This document shows positions 1 through 8,834 of a stretch of DNA of 64,000 bases, one piece after another. The first letter of the stretch is position 1; each line of letters opens with the position of its first letter. The stretch covers positions 112,902-176,901 of the forward strand of contig JAHCHL010000005.1 in the NCBI GenBank assembly GCA_026129745.1, given 5' to 3'. A program made the translations under genes and the position numbers. The stretch is from Fimbriimonadales bacterium. Its GTDB lineage: Bacteria; Armatimonadota; Fimbriimonadia; Fimbriimonadales; ATM1. The notes beneath the pieces were generated by a model. It did not search any database and had not been told where the DNA came from. It saw nothing but the letters and a program-made list of their open reading frames with translations.

Positions 1-129
1 CAGCCTATCGAAAAAGTGACGCAAGACTGCGAACGGGATTACTTCATGAGCGCAGAGCAAGCGAAAGAGTATGGACTCGTGGACAGCGTGCTTTCGAGTC
101 CGAGGACTGAGAAACCAAAGAAATCATGA
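1..129 (+). CDS. clpP: ATP-dependent Clp protease proteolytic subunit, C-terminal end
   Basis: Only the last 42 codons are in the window; the gene begins upstream. The frame reads [20 protein letters not shown] and then [11 protein letters not shown], which is the conserved C-terminal block of ClpP: the RD(Y/F)FMSAEEA loop around the catalytic Asp, followed by the AxxYGLID helix. ClpP is the serine peptidase barrel fed by ClpX. The TGA stop overlaps the ATG of clpX (ATGA), so the two are one transcription unit, as in many bacteria. Confidence 0.93.
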   Translation, partial: QPIEKVTQDCERDYFMSAEQAKEYGLVDSVLSSPRTEKPKKS

Positions 130-1406
130 GCAGAACGGGAATGGAGCTTCGAGACAAATGTGCGCTGTGCGGCAAACCGAAAGCGCAAGTCAAACGACTC
201 ATCGTCGGGCTGTATGGCGGCGTATGCCAAGAGTGCATCGATCTCTGCACCGAAATCCTTCGAGGTGGCGCGACGGAAGAACCGGTCGCAAAAACCACCG
301 AAAAACCAAGCTCGAATGCAATTCCAACTCCGAAAGAAATCGTGGGCTACTTAGACCAATACGTAGTCGGTCAAGACTCCGCAAAGCGCGCGCTAAGCGT
401 CGCTGTTTACAACCATTACAAAAGAGTCAATTCCGCCCACCGACAAGACGACGTCGACCTTCAAAAGAGCAACATTCTGCTGATCGGTCCCACAGGCAGC
501 GGCAAAACGCTGCTCGCTCAAACCCTTGCAAGAATTCTTAATGTGCCGTTCGCAATCGCGGACGCAACAAGCCTGACGGAGGCTGGGTACGTCGGAGAGG
601 ACGTCGAGAACATCCTTCTTAAACTCTATCAAGCGGCAGATTCCGGCGAGTTCGGCAGCAATCCGTTGCAAGCCGCACAGCGAGGAATCATCTACGTTGA
701 CGAAATCGACAAAATCGCTCGCAAGTCGGACAACCCAAGCATCACGCGAGACGTAAGCGGCGAAGGTGTTCAGCAAGCGCTGCTTAAAATTCTCGAAGGA
801 ACAATCGCAAATGTTCCGCCAGGTGGCGGAAGAAAGCATCCGCATCAAGAATACATTCAGCTCGACACGAGCAACATTCTCTTCATTTGCGGAGGAGCCT
901 TCGAAGGCCTCGATGAAATGATTCTTCGCCGCCAGCGCGAAACGCAAATGGGCTTCAGAACAAAGCCGCAATCCAAAAAGGACCGCCAAAAAGACATCCT
1001 AAGAGAAGTCCTTCCGGAAGACTTGTTGCAATTCGGTTTGATCCCAGAATTCATCGGAAGATTGCCGGTAGTTTCGACACTCGAAGCGTTGGATGAAGAG
1101 ACCCTCGTAAGAATCTTGACGGAACCGAGAAACTCGTTGGTCAGGCAGTTCCAGAAACTTTTTGCGATGGATGGCGTAGACCTCGAATTCGAAGACGGCG
1201 CATTGAAAGAGATCGCCCACGAAGCGCTCAAGCGCGGTACGGGAGCACGAGCCTTGCGAGGAATCATCGAAGCGATCATGCTCGATGTAATGTTCGAAGT
1301 CCCAAGCAGGCCGGAATCGATTGAAAGAGTGATCGTTCCAAAGAACGTGCTCTCAAAGGGTGTCGAACCCATCATCGTCGTATCAGAAGAGCGTCAAGCG
1401 AGCTGA
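126..1406 (+). CDS. clpX: ATP-dependent Clp protease ATP-binding subunit ClpX
   Basis: AAA+ unfoldase that recognises tagged proteins and threads them into ClpP. The 426 residues match the normal ClpX length. Visible parts are the N-terminal C4 zinc finger (Cys12, Cys15, Cys34, Cys37), Walker A GPTGSGKT at about 121-128, Walker [10 protein letters not shown], the [18 protein letters not shown] block next to a pore loop, and a GTGARALR sensor-2 motif near residue 370. It starts inside the clpP stop codon (ATGA), which implies translational coupling. A second ATG five codons in would leave the zinc finger intact. Confidence 0.97.
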   Translation: MSRTGMELRDKCALCGKPKAQVKRLIVGLYGGVCQECIDLCTEILRGGATEEPVAKTTEKPSSNAIPTPKEIVGYLDQYVVGQDSAKRALSVAVYNHYKRVNSAHRQDDVDLQKSNILLIGPTGSGKTLLAQTLARILNVPFAIADATSLTEAGYVGEDVENILLKLYQAADSGEFGSNPLQAAQRGIIYVDEIDKIARKSDNPSITRDVSGEGVQQALLKILEGTIANVPPGGGRKHPHQEYIQLDTSNILFICGGAFEGLDEMILRRQRETQMGFRTKPQSKKDRQKDILREVLPEDLLQFGLIPEFIGRLPVVSTLEALDEETLVRILTEPRNSLVRQFQKLFAMDGVDLEFEDGALKEIAHEALKRGTGARALRGIIEAIMLDVMFEVPSRPESIERVIVPKNVLSKGVEPIIVVSEERQAS

Positions 1407-1454
1407 TACCCGCAAAGAGGGCACTTTACGGTCAGCTTCCGCGTCTATAGGTGC

Positions 1455-2135
1455 GTGGAGTCGCCCCAATCCAGCCGCAGGACCTTCGAGGCAAATCTTG
1501 CCGACCTCAAGTCCTTGGTCGTCGAGATGGGCTCGCGCGCCGAGCGAATGCTTGGAAGCGCAGTCCTTGCGGTGGTCAACGAAGATGAAACTCTGGCAAG
1601 AGAAGTCATTGACTCGGATTCTGTGCTGGATCGCCTCGAGCTGGAAATACAATCGACTTGCATGGTCATCATTGCTCGCGACTCCCCCGTCGCAACCGAT
1701 GTCAGAACCATTGGCGCAGTCATGTCGATTTCCAGCGAACTCGAGCGAATTGGCGATGATGCGGTTAGCATCGCTAAAAAAGCGATTTCAATGCCAGGAG
1801 AGTTTCCGCGGGACTACAGAGAAGATCTTATCGAGCTAAGCGAAAAGTCTCGAGCGATGCTGCTCAATGTGCTCTCAGCATTCACAAAAGACGACCTGGA
1901 AAGCCTCGACTCCGTCATAGCAGCCGATGCCGAAGTCGATGCGATTTGGAAGCGAATCCGGCGAAGAATCAAGGACCAGATTCGAGCAAATCCAGATTTC
2001 CTCGACACGGGATTCAAGGTGATCCAAGCAAGCCATCATCTTGAGTACGCCAGCGATCATGTCGTTTCGATCGCAGAGCGATTGGAGTTTCTGCGCACCG
2101 GAAACCTCGTAAGATTCAGTCGCGCTCAATACTGA
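1455..2135 (+). CDS. phoU: PhoU family phosphate uptake regulator
   Basis: A 226-residue all-helical protein with two PhoU repeats. Each carries an acidic metal-binding signature of the ELERIGDDAVSIAK type (first repeat near residue 95) and HHLEYASDHVVSIAE (second repeat near 200). PhoU proteins bind metal clusters and repress the Pho regulon through PhoR and the Pst transporter. No pst or phoBR genes are nearby, so the partner cannot be named. The start is a GTG, 48 bases after clpX, with no clear ribosome-binding site. The 3' end overlaps the convergent CNNM gene by 20 bases. Confidence 0.88.
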   Translation: MESPQSSRRTFEANLADLKSLVVEMGSRAERMLGSAVLAVVNEDETLAREVIDSDSVLDRLELEIQSTCMVIIARDSPVATDVRTIGAVMSISSELERIGDDAVSIAKKAISMPGEFPRDYREDLIELSEKSRAMLLNVLSAFTKDDLESLDSVIAADAEVDAIWKRIRRRIKDQIRANPDFLDTGFKVIQASHHLEYASDHVVSIAERLEFLRTGNLVRFSRAQY

Positions 2136-3432
2136 TTTCAGCAACGGAATCCGGCTTGGCGGGAATCAAGCTGACGCGAGTTATCCTTGACCTTGTCATG
2201 TTGTCGACTCTCAGCGTACCAAGCGGTGTTTCAATCGAATCGCCAAGCTTTGGCGTTCGCTCCAGCGCGTCGACGATGATCGTCGAAATCGTTTCCCTTT
2301 CAAGAGGGTTGTCTTCAGTGCCGAGGAAGTCCACAAGTTCATCCGTCCGAACGTCTCCACGCATCACGATTCTGCCGTCCGATCTCTGCTCTATTCGGGG
2401 TTGCGCTCTTTCAATCTGATCGTCAAGCTCGCCGAAAACCTCCTCGACGATATCCTCGAGCGTGAGGATTCCGCTTGTGCCGCCGTGTTCATCTCGAACG
2501 ACGATCATTTGGGTCGCTTTCTCTCGCATGATGTCGATGATTCTTTCAAGCGAAACGTTTGGAGGGATAAACACTGCCGGTCTCACGACAGACCTAAGCG
2601 AAACAGCTTTGCCGGTAACAAACTTCATTGCATCCTGAATGTAGAGTATTCCTACGACTTCATCGAGATCGACTCCTTCGACGGCGAGCAGGCGGGTATG
2701 AGGCTGCTTGCAGATCACGTCTGCAGCTTGATCCATGTTCGAGTTCACATCGATCCATGAGACGTCGACTCTCGGAATCATTACGTCATCTGCCTGGAGG
2801 TCTGCCAAGCGAAGCGCCTTGGTCACCATCCGTGCATGAGTTTCTGCAAACTCACCGGCAGACTGGCTTTCGCGAACCAACGCTGCATACTCTTCACGTG
2901 CTATGAACTCGCGTCTGTGCTTTCTAATGTCGATGCCGAACGGTCTGAGAACCAAGAAGCCAGCGAACTCAAGCAAGAAAGTCAGTGGGCGCAAAATGAT
3001 CAACGTGGCTTTCAGTGGAAAGATCAGGATCAATAGCGCTCTATCAGCGTCACGAATAATGAGGTACTTGGGAACAAGTTCGCCCAATACCACAAGTGCA
3101 AAAGTGACGCTAAGAAACGCAATGGCAGTTGCTATAACGTGCAAACCAACACCGTCAAAGAACGGGGTCAGTTTCTGTGCGAGGAACGACTCACCTATTG
3201 CGCCAAGGCCAATGCCGGCCATAGTGATTGCAAGCTGAATTCCTGCAATGTACGCCGGCATCTTGTCGAGCGCCAAGACCGCCGAGTTGGCGGCGCGGTT
3301 TCCCCTGGAAGCCAGGCCAGCGATTCTGCTCCGGCGCGCACCAACGAGCGCATACTCAGACGCGACGAAAAAGGCATTGATTGCAATGAGCGACGCGATT
3401 GCGATCCAGCGCCAACTGTCGCTATCCATCAT
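2116..3432 (-). CDS. CNNM/CorC-HlyC family membrane protein with CBS pair
   Basis: 438 residues in the family order. A DUF21/CNNM membrane part covers about 1-180 (N-terminal helix IAIASLIAINAFFVASEYALV plus two or three more hydrophobic segments), then a CBS pair from about 205 to 330 (MIPRVDVSWIDVN and MIVVRDEHGGTSGILTLEDI), then a C-terminal CorC_HlyC domain to the end. Members are Mg2+/Co2+ efflux or resistance transporters; the older name hemolysin C is misleading. The ATG at 3432 is followed directly by a second ATG; either could start. It runs convergently into phoU. Confidence 0.88.
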   Translation of the reverse strand: MMDSDSWRWIAIASLIAINAFFVASEYALVGARRSRIAGLASRGNRAANSAVLALDKMPAYIAGIQLAITMAGIGLGAIGESFLAQKLTPFFDGVGLHVIATAIAFLSVTFALVVLGELVPKYLIIRDADRALLILIFPLKATLIILRPLTFLLEFAGFLVLRPFGIDIRKHRREFIAREEYAALVRESQSAGEFAETHARMVTKALRLADLQADDVMIPRVDVSWIDVNSNMDQAADVICKQPHTRLLAVEGVDLDEVVGILYIQDAMKFVTGKAVSLRSVVRPAVFIPPNVSLERIIDIMREKATQMIVVRDEHGGTSGILTLEDIVEEVFGELDDQIERAQPRIEQRSDGRIVMRGDVRTDELVDFLGTEDNPLERETISTIIVDALERTPKLGDSIETPLGTLRVDNMTRSRITRVSLIPAKPDSVAEISIERD

Positions 3433-3452
3433 GAAGGCACACAGTCGAGCTG

Positions 3453-4526
3453 TTACGCTTCGGCATCGACAGGCTCCTCCTTACCTGAAATGCTGCTCTT
3501 ATAAAGCGCGTCGAAAACAGCATTAAGAATCATGCCCTGTTCTCCTGGAACAGGTGAAGGCTTTCCTTCAAGAATCGCATCAACGAAGGCCACAACTTCC
3601 TCTGTATGCATCGATTTGACTTGCGGTATGTTCGCGGGAGTCATGTCGAAAAGTTGCTTATCTCTCTCTGTGTAAATCGAAACAGGCTTTGCGTTTCCTC
3701 CGGATAAATCGATGAACGCGCCAGACTCGTCGCCAAACAGCTGGCTCGTCCACGTTTCCTTTTCTAAGTTCGCCATGAAGCTCGACTCCAAGGATACCGT
3801 TGCGCCGCCTTCGAACCGGATTAACCCAACCGCGAAGTCTTCGACTGTAAACTTGTCTCGATCATAGTCGCCCCACGCGTTCCAGTACTTTGGATTGCGA
3901 CCCATTGCTTGATAAGTCTTTCCACTCACGCTAACGGGCTTTGGATAACCCATCAGAAATAACGTGAAGTCCAGAATGTGAACGCCGATGTCAATGAGCG
4001 GACCGCCGCCTTGTTGCTCTTTGTCGATGAAGACTCCCCATCCAGGGACTCCTCTCCTTCGAAGCGCCTGCGCACGCGTAATAGATGTTTCCCATTGCAC
4101 CGCTGTCGATGTACTTCTTCATGGTGCGCGCGATTCCAGAGAATCTCCACTGTAACGCGATCTGCAAGAATCTTTCCGCTTTGCCTTTGTGCTTGAATCA
4201 TTTCGCGGCACTCAGGCGTTCATCGCCATCGGCTTCTCACAGAGAACGTGCTTGCCGCAGATCAGTGCGTCAATAGTAGGTTGCTTATGATGAGCGTTTG
4301 GCGTCGCGATACTGACTGCATCGATTTCTTTGATTGCAAGCAACTCACGGTAATCCGAAAACACCTGCGCAACATCGAATTTGTCTGCAGCTTGCTTTGC
4401 GGTTTCAAGATTCGTGTCTGCAATTGCCACAATCTGGCAGCGGTCAGGCATCGATGCGTATCCAGGCATGTGGCAACCTTGCGCAATTCCACCGCTTCCA
4501 ATGATGCCGATCTTAAGCTTGCTCAT
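3453..4526 (-). pseudogene. Gfo/Idh/MocA family oxidoreductase, broken by three frameshifts
   Basis: The 5' part (4526-4212) gives a Rossmann fold, GIIGSGGIAQGCHMPGY, and the EKPMA motif with the catalytic Lys, then hits a stop. The fold continues in other frames: ECREMIQAQRQSGKIL around 4208-4160, then IALQWRFSGIARTMKKYIDS and GAMGNIYYA around 4160-4078, then RAQALRRRGVPGWGVF from about 4076 down to the stop at 3453. Each junction needs the same +1 (or -2) shift, so after three the original frame is restored. The C-terminal domain (GGGPLIDIGVHILDF, conserved His) is intact. As read, it cannot make a full enzyme. It is either a recent pseudogene or a patch of sequence errors. Confidence 0.85.
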
Positions 4527-4581
4527 GTTCCGGATGTTTTCAGGAATGCAATCAAGCGGCTGTTGTTGCCCAAAGCTGAAG

Positions 4582-5067
4582 CTACATGGGCGTCGCAGCG
4601 CCTATAGCGGGCTGTTCTATAACCGCATCCACGCGACCGCTACAGTAGGCAATCGCATAACCAAACGGCTTGATCGCAACGGGATCTTTGAGAAGCCAGG
4701 TTCGATCTGCGTCTCGAATCTCCTCGAGCTTCTTGCCTGCGATGCCCTGGTTGTAATGGATCAAGGTCTTACCGTTGTGACTGACCCACAGTTCTTCAAA
4801 CCCGCTGATATGCCCGAATTCGGGTCTTAGCGTGTCGCGCAGTCTAAAACTGTCTGCACCTTCAGGAAACGTCCCATGTTTTTCGACGTACTTGAGAATG
4901 ACTTCGGCGGCAGCCACAAGCCGTGACTTCGCACCGTCGATTCCTTGGTCGGTAATCGGGTCTTGCTTGAGGGTCTGCCCTGGTGGCGTCTTCTTCTCAG
5001 GTTTGGCATCGCCGCATCCTACGGCAAGAATCGAACTCAAGGCCAGAAGGAGAAGTAGGTATTTCAT
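4582..5067 (-). CDS. Small lipoprotein of unknown function
   Basis: 161 residues. The N-terminus is a lipoprotein signal: MKYLL, a hydrophobic stretch, then lipobox LAVGC with Cys at 18. A Lys/Pro-rich linker follows and then a small globular part with a helix (LVAAAEVILKYVEKHGTFPE) and short beta strands (LWVSHNGKTLIHYNQ). The helix plus strand order recalls pseudopilin-like or DUF1559-like periplasmic domains, but I cannot assign a family. Its ATG overlaps the stop of the upstream terC gene by four bases, so the two are probably cotranscribed. Confidence 0.75.
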   Translation of the reverse strand: MKYLLLLLALSSILAVGCGDAKPEKKTPPGQTLKQDPITDQGIDGAKSRLVAAAEVILKYVEKHGTFPEGADSFRLRDTLRPEFGHISGFEELWVSHNGKTLIHYNQGIAGKKLEEIRDADRTWLLKDPVAIKPFGYAIAYCSGRVDAVIEQPAIGAATPM

Positions 5068-5810
5068 GCTTCAGTTTCCTCTAAGGATTCTGACTCAACA
5101 GACTTGATTCCTGCTTTCTGGCGTCTCGCCAGGATGGTGCCGCCGATAATGATCGACGCCGTTACCAGCCAAAACACCACCGGGTTCATTTCTGCAATGT
5201 GAACTGGGAACTCAGGAAAATTCGCGCCAAACGTGTGCCCTGAAAGCATGAAAAGCTTTATCGCAATCCAGCCGACGAGCACGTAAGCCATGTGCTCGAG
5301 CCCGGGCATCCTGTCGAGCAACTTGACCAGCCACACAGCTGCGAACCTGAGCAAAACCACTCCTATGAGTGCTCCAGTTATGATGACCCAGAAGACTTTA
5401 GTCACGGAGACAGCGACAAGGACGCTGTCTATGGCAAAGGCGAGGTCAGTCAGTTCAACAACGGCTACTGTCGGCCAGAACCCCAACTCTTTGACCTTTG
5501 GCTTGCCATGCACTTGGTTGCCTGGACGCTTGAGCCAAAAGTGCTTGATCGGCAAGTAGGCCAAATACAGTGCGCCGATGAGCTGGAGGTACCAGAATTT
5601 GATGATTTGGGTGGCGAGCAGGATAGCCGCGAAACGAAGGACAAACGCACCGCCGAGCCCGTACAGCAGCGCCTTTTGCCTTTGATCGGCTGGGAGGTGC
5701 TTGACGAGGAGCGCGATGACAAGCGCATTGTCCGCTGACAGCAACCCTTCGAGAAGGATGAGAAGTCCGATCGTCGGGACGAAGTGAAAAAATGAATCTG
5801 CGATCGGCAT
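5064..5810 (-). CDS. TerC family integral membrane protein (first copy)
   Basis: About 248 residues and seven hydrophobic segments. The TerC hallmarks are present: acidic residues within helices in LEGLLSADNALVIALLVKHLP near the N-terminus and in ELTDLAFAIDSVLVAVSV near the middle. Family members (TerC, Alx) are linked to tellurite resistance, Mn2+ export and metalation of secreted proteins. A TTG precedes the ATG directly; I used the ATG at 5810. The downstream lipoprotein overlaps its stop. A second TerC gene lies at 47862-48611. Confidence 0.88.
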   Translation of the reverse strand: MPIADSFFHFVPTIGLLILLEGLLSADNALVIALLVKHLPADQRQKALLYGLGGAFVLRFAAILLATQIIKFWYLQLIGALYLAYLPIKHFWLKRPGNQVHGKPKVKELGFWPTVAVVELTDLAFAIDSVLVAVSVTKVFWVIITGALIGVVLLRFAAVWLVKLLDRMPGLEHMAYVLVGWIAIKLFMLSGHTFGANFPEFPVHIAEMNPVVFWLVTASIIIGGTILARRQKAGIKSVESESLEETEA

Positions 5811-5866
5811 CAAAGGTCAGCGGGTCTTGACATTGCCTGGAATAATACTCTGTAGGAGATTAGTCC

Positions 5867-6136
5867 ATGCCGATTTACGCCTACGAATGCAACGTTTGCG
5901 CAAGGGTCTTCGAGGTCGAGCAACGAATTGTGGAAGATCCTCTAAAGGATTGCCCCCATTGTGATGGGGCCTCAAGCCTGAAGAGGCTGGTTCAGCCAAT
6001 TGCGGTGCTCTTCAAGGGTTCCGGCTTTCACATCAACGATTATGGGCCTAAGGCGGCGGAGCAAAAGTCGGCAGAGGGTTGCGCCGGGACTCCAGCCTCA
6101 TGCCCAGCGTGCGGTCCAACTACCGAGGGCAGTTAG
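5867..6136 (+). CDS. FmdB family zinc-ribbon regulatory protein
   Basis: 89 residues. It opens with MPIYAYECNVCARVFEVEQ and has CPHCDG about 20 residues later, the CxxC...CxxC ribbon of the FmdB/putative regulatory protein family. A third pair, CPACG, lies at the C-terminus. A ribosome-binding site TAGGAG at 5853-5858 sits nine bases before the ATG. Members are often annotated as regulators, but the function is not established. The stop TAG shares TTAG with the stop of the convergent TPR gene. Confidence 0.85.
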   Translation: MPIYAYECNVCARVFEVEQRIVEDPLKDCPHCDGASSLKRLVQPIAVLFKGSGFHINDYGPKAAEQKSAEGCAGTPASCPACGPTTEGS

Positions 6137-7029
6137 CGCTCCAACTGGCTGAGGAGCCTTTTCGCGCTCTCAGCATACTGGCCGGTCGGTTGCTTTGCAA
6201 GATACTCTCTGAGCGCCGACGCTGCTCTCGCGATTTGGCCCGTTCGTGCCAAAAGCGAGCCGAGATGGAACCAACTGCCGGGCGGGCAACCTTCGACTCT
6301 CGTAGCCTTCTCATATGCTTCGATCGCTTCAGAGTTTCGATTTAGCGCATAGTAAGCGGCTGCGGCGTTCGAGAAATAGAGCCCTGCGCCGCTGGCATTC
6401 AAGGCAGCTGCCCGCTCGTACATTGCTACTGCGTCCTCAAATCGCTTCATCCGGTAGTAAGTGCTGCCAAGGTTATTCCAATAGCTGGACTCTTCCGGAT
6501 CGAACCGGACTGCCATCCTTCCGCAGAATACGGCGTCTTCAAGCCTGCCAAGCCCCACGTAGCATAGTGCCATTGCGCCCCATGTCGGTGACTGGGCCGT
6601 GTCGAACGTCAATGACAGGGTCAACTGGGAAATTGCTTCGGCGTACTCGCCTGCCTGAAGCAGTTGAGATCCTCGGGTGTAAGTTGTCTCCGCGCCCTTG
6701 GAGCGAGCCTCCAAGTCCATCGTCTGTGGGTAGTAAAGCGTTACATCGTTCCTTCCCGACTCAACTCTCATTCGCGGAATGTCGAACACCTGCCTGCCGA
6801 CTTTGATGGTGACCGCAACGTCCCCAGGGGCGATCCCAGTCAGCATGAACTCGCCATTCTGAGTCAATTTCGCTTCAAACTTATTCTGCGCTGCGTCGAC
6901 GACAGTTAACGAGGCAGGGCCCGTCAATTCGGACTGAAACACGACCGAACCAGAGATGTCTGCGCCGACGGCAAGCGTCGTTGTGGCGAGGACTCCTCCT
7001 AACACAAAAGAAACTCCCTTCAAATTCAT
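6133..7029 (-). CDS. Secreted TPR-repeat protein
   Basis: About 298 residues. A signal peptide (hydrophobic stretch GVSFVLGGVLATTTLAVGA) is followed by a beta-rich domain of about 90 residues resembling a carboxypeptidase-regulatory/Ig-like fold (ISGSVVFQSELTGPASLTVV), then at least five TPR units. These include WGAMALCYVGLGRLEDAVFC, YWNNLGSTYYRMKRFEDAVA and WFHLGSLLARTGQIARAASA. TPR proteins scaffold complexes; no partner is evident. The ATG at 7029 has GAGG six bases upstream and is preferred over the ATG at 7035. Confidence 0.8.
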   Translation of the reverse strand: MNLKGVSFVLGGVLATTTLAVGADISGSVVFQSELTGPASLTVVDAAQNKFEAKLTQNGEFMLTGIAPGDVAVTIKVGRQVFDIPRMRVESGRNDVTLYYPQTMDLEARSKGAETTYTRGSQLLQAGEYAEAISQLTLSLTFDTAQSPTWGAMALCYVGLGRLEDAVFCGRMAVRFDPEESSYWNNLGSTYYRMKRFEDAVAMYERAAALNASGAGLYFSNAAAAYYALNRNSEAIEAYEKATRVEGCPPGSWFHLGSLLARTGQIARAASALREYLAKQPTGQYAESAKRLLSQLER

Positions 7030-7094
7030 ATGCATCCTCAGTTACTGACCACCAAACAGCCCGATTGGTTCGGCCTGGCGGCGGTGTCTGCGTG

Positions 7095-7100
7095 TAGAAT
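7095..7100 (+). promoter_or_regulatory. -10 box TAGAAT, leaderless start of the BtuF-like gene
   Basis: TAGAAT lies seven bases before the ATG at 7108 and there is no ribosome-binding site between. No good -35 hexamer is seen. This spacing places transcription start at or next to the start codon. Confidence 0.6.
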
Positions 7101-7107
7101 AGCACTT

Positions 7108-7959
7108 ATGCTGGCTCGTTTAACCCTCGTATTTGTTGCGGGGGTGTTCTGTTTCTGGGGTTGTGGAAAGGAGCCCGTCCAGGTAGGAGGGGAGCTCCCA
7201 GATAAGGTTTACACAAGGATCGTTTCGCTTAGTCCAAGCACAACCGAGATTCTTGCCCTGCTCAACCAAGAGCCAAAGATTATTGGAAGGACCGCCTCGT
7301 GCGACTCGCCAGAGACGATTCGCGACCGGCCAATCGTTGCAAATCCAACTCCGAATCTGGAGCTGATCATCGCATTGCAGCCGGAGCTTGTCATTTACGA
7401 TGGGAACCTATTCAAAGAGGACAACCCTGTTCTCGTAAAGCTGCGTGAAGCACGAATCGAGGTGAAGCCGCTGACGATCAACTCAGTCGAGGATTGGAAA
7501 AACGCGGTGATTGAACTTGGGAATCAATTGATGGCTCAGATGGCGGCAAGTAAAGAAATCGACAAGCTGAATGCTGCGCTGAGCAAAGGGCGACTCGAGC
7601 CGCAGCCTCGCGTGCTGATTGTGATGGGCGGGGCGCAACCCATGGCAGCCGGCGTAAACTCCTTCCAGGCTGACGTAGCACGATCCGCCGGAGCCATTGC
7701 TGTTGGCCCAGAAGCCTCAATTTTCGTTCCGATCAACTTGGAACAAGTAACATCCTGGAATCCAGACTTTGTGTTCGTACCTGACTCACCGGAGACCTAC
7801 CTGAACATTCCGGCATGGGCCGCAACGAATGCAGGCAAGCGAGGTCGAATACTACGTGCCAACCCAAACATGCTCCTGCGTCCAGGCGCAAGAGTTCCGG
7901 ACTTGATTTCATCGATGCATGACACGATGCGCGGAGAGCTTGCTCGCGACGCAAACTAA
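7108..7959 (+). CDS. ABC transporter substrate-binding lipoprotein, BtuF-like
   Basis: 283 residues. The start MLARLTLVFVAGVFCFWGCG gives a lipoprotein signal with Cys about residue 19. The mature part has the periplasmic-binding type III fold: RIVSLSPSTTEILALL, LELIIALQPELVIYDG, and the C-terminal half with VLIVMGGAQPMAAGVNSF. This is the BtuF/FecB group that binds cobalamin or ferric siderophores. No permease or ATPase gene is adjacent, so the substrate cannot be told. The frame is open upstream to 7030, but the ATG at 7108 fits both the signal peptide and the -10 box. Confidence 0.82.
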   Translation: MLARLTLVFVAGVFCFWGCGKEPVQVGGELPDKVYTRIVSLSPSTTEILALLNQEPKIIGRTASCDSPETIRDRPIVANPTPNLELIIALQPELVIYDGNLFKEDNPVLVKLREARIEVKPLTINSVEDWKNAVIELGNQLMAQMAASKEIDKLNAALSKGRLEPQPRVLIVMGGAQPMAAGVNSFQADVARSAGAIAVGPEASIFVPINLEQVTSWNPDFVFVPDSPETYLNIPAWAATNAGKRGRILRANPNMLLRPGARVPDLISSMHDTMRGELARDAN

Positions 7960-7978
7960 CAAGGAGAGAAGTACCAGG

Positions 7979-8830
7979 ATGGACAGAGCCGAGATCGGCG
8001 TATTTGGTGGCTCCGGTTTTTATTCGCTGCTGGAGCATGTGCGAGAAGTAAAGGTGGACACACCCTACGGTCCGCCTAGCGACTCGGTGTTTCTGGCCGA
8101 AGTCGCCGGCCGTAAGGTTGCTTTTTTGCCGAGGCACGGCAGGCATCATACAATTCCGCCGCATAAGCTCAATTATCGTGCAAACGTTTGGGCATTTCGT
8201 TCGCTCGGCGTTAAGGCGGTAATCAGTCCATGTGCGGCAGGAAGTCTGCAGGCGCATGTCGAGCCGGGGAGCTTCGTTGTTTGCGATCAGTTTGTTGATC
8301 GAACGCGTGGCCGCGCGGACACATTTTTCGATGGACCAATCGTTACGCACATCAGCCCTGCTGAATTATATGATCCGGTGCTCCGAAGAGTCGCTATCGA
8401 CTGCATTCGAGCGAATGGCATTCCAGTTCATGAAACGGGAACGGTCGTTGTGATTCAGGGCCCACGTTTCAGCACGAAGTCAGAGAGCCGCTGGTTTCAT
8501 GAGCAGGGTTGGGAAGTGATCAATATGACTCAGTATCCGGAAGCTTATTTGTGCCGAGAGCTTGGGATGGCTGTCGTGAATATTTCGCTGATCACCGATT
8601 ACGACAGCGGCGTTCATTCGGGAACGGAGCCGGTCAGCGCACATGAGGTGCTAAGAGTTTTTCAAGAGAATGCTGTCCGAATTCGCAAAGTGGTTCTGGA
8701 CATGATCGAACAGATTCCTGCGGACCTCGAAGCGTTGGGAGCATTCCAGTCACTTGCGTTCAGTCGAGGAGACGGCCACGCAGCATCCGAAGAGGACATT
8801 CGGCTCTTCGAAACTCGTTTCATTTGGTAA
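7979..8830 (+). CDS. mtnP: S-methyl-5'-thioadenosine phosphorylase
   Basis: 283 residues. It cleaves methylthioadenosine with phosphate to adenine and methylthioribose-1-phosphate in methionine salvage. Motifs: IGVFGGSGFY near the start, LPRHGRHHTIPPHKLNYRAN (phosphate and base pocket), and GPRFSTKSESRWF. MTQYPEAYLCRELGMAVVNI then distinguishes MTAP from purine nucleoside phosphorylase. The ATG at 7979 has AAGGAGA at 7961-7967. It follows the BtuF-like gene by 19 bases. No mtnA or other salvage genes are in view. Confidence 0.93.
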   Translation: MDRAEIGVFGGSGFYSLLEHVREVKVDTPYGPPSDSVFLAEVAGRKVAFLPRHGRHHTIPPHKLNYRANVWAFRSLGVKAVISPCAAGSLQAHVEPGSFVVCDQFVDRTRGRADTFFDGPIVTHISPAELYDPVLRRVAIDCIRANGIPVHETGTVVVIQGPRFSTKSESRWFHEQGWEVINMTQYPEAYLCRELGMAVVNISLITDYDSGVHSGTEPVSAHEVLRVFQENAVRIRKVVLDMIEQIPADLEALGAFQSLAFSRGDGHAASEEDIRLFETRFIW

Positions 8831-8834
8831 AGCA

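Noticed and set aside
393..1375. Long minus-strand frames opposite clpX (172 and 198 codons)
   Set aside because: They are mirror frames of a well-conserved gene, with no start signals or protein-like motifs.
5827..5832. TTGACA as -35 element for the FmdB gene
   Set aside because: The hexamer is perfect, but no TANNNT lies 16-18 bases downstream, so a full promoter is not supported.
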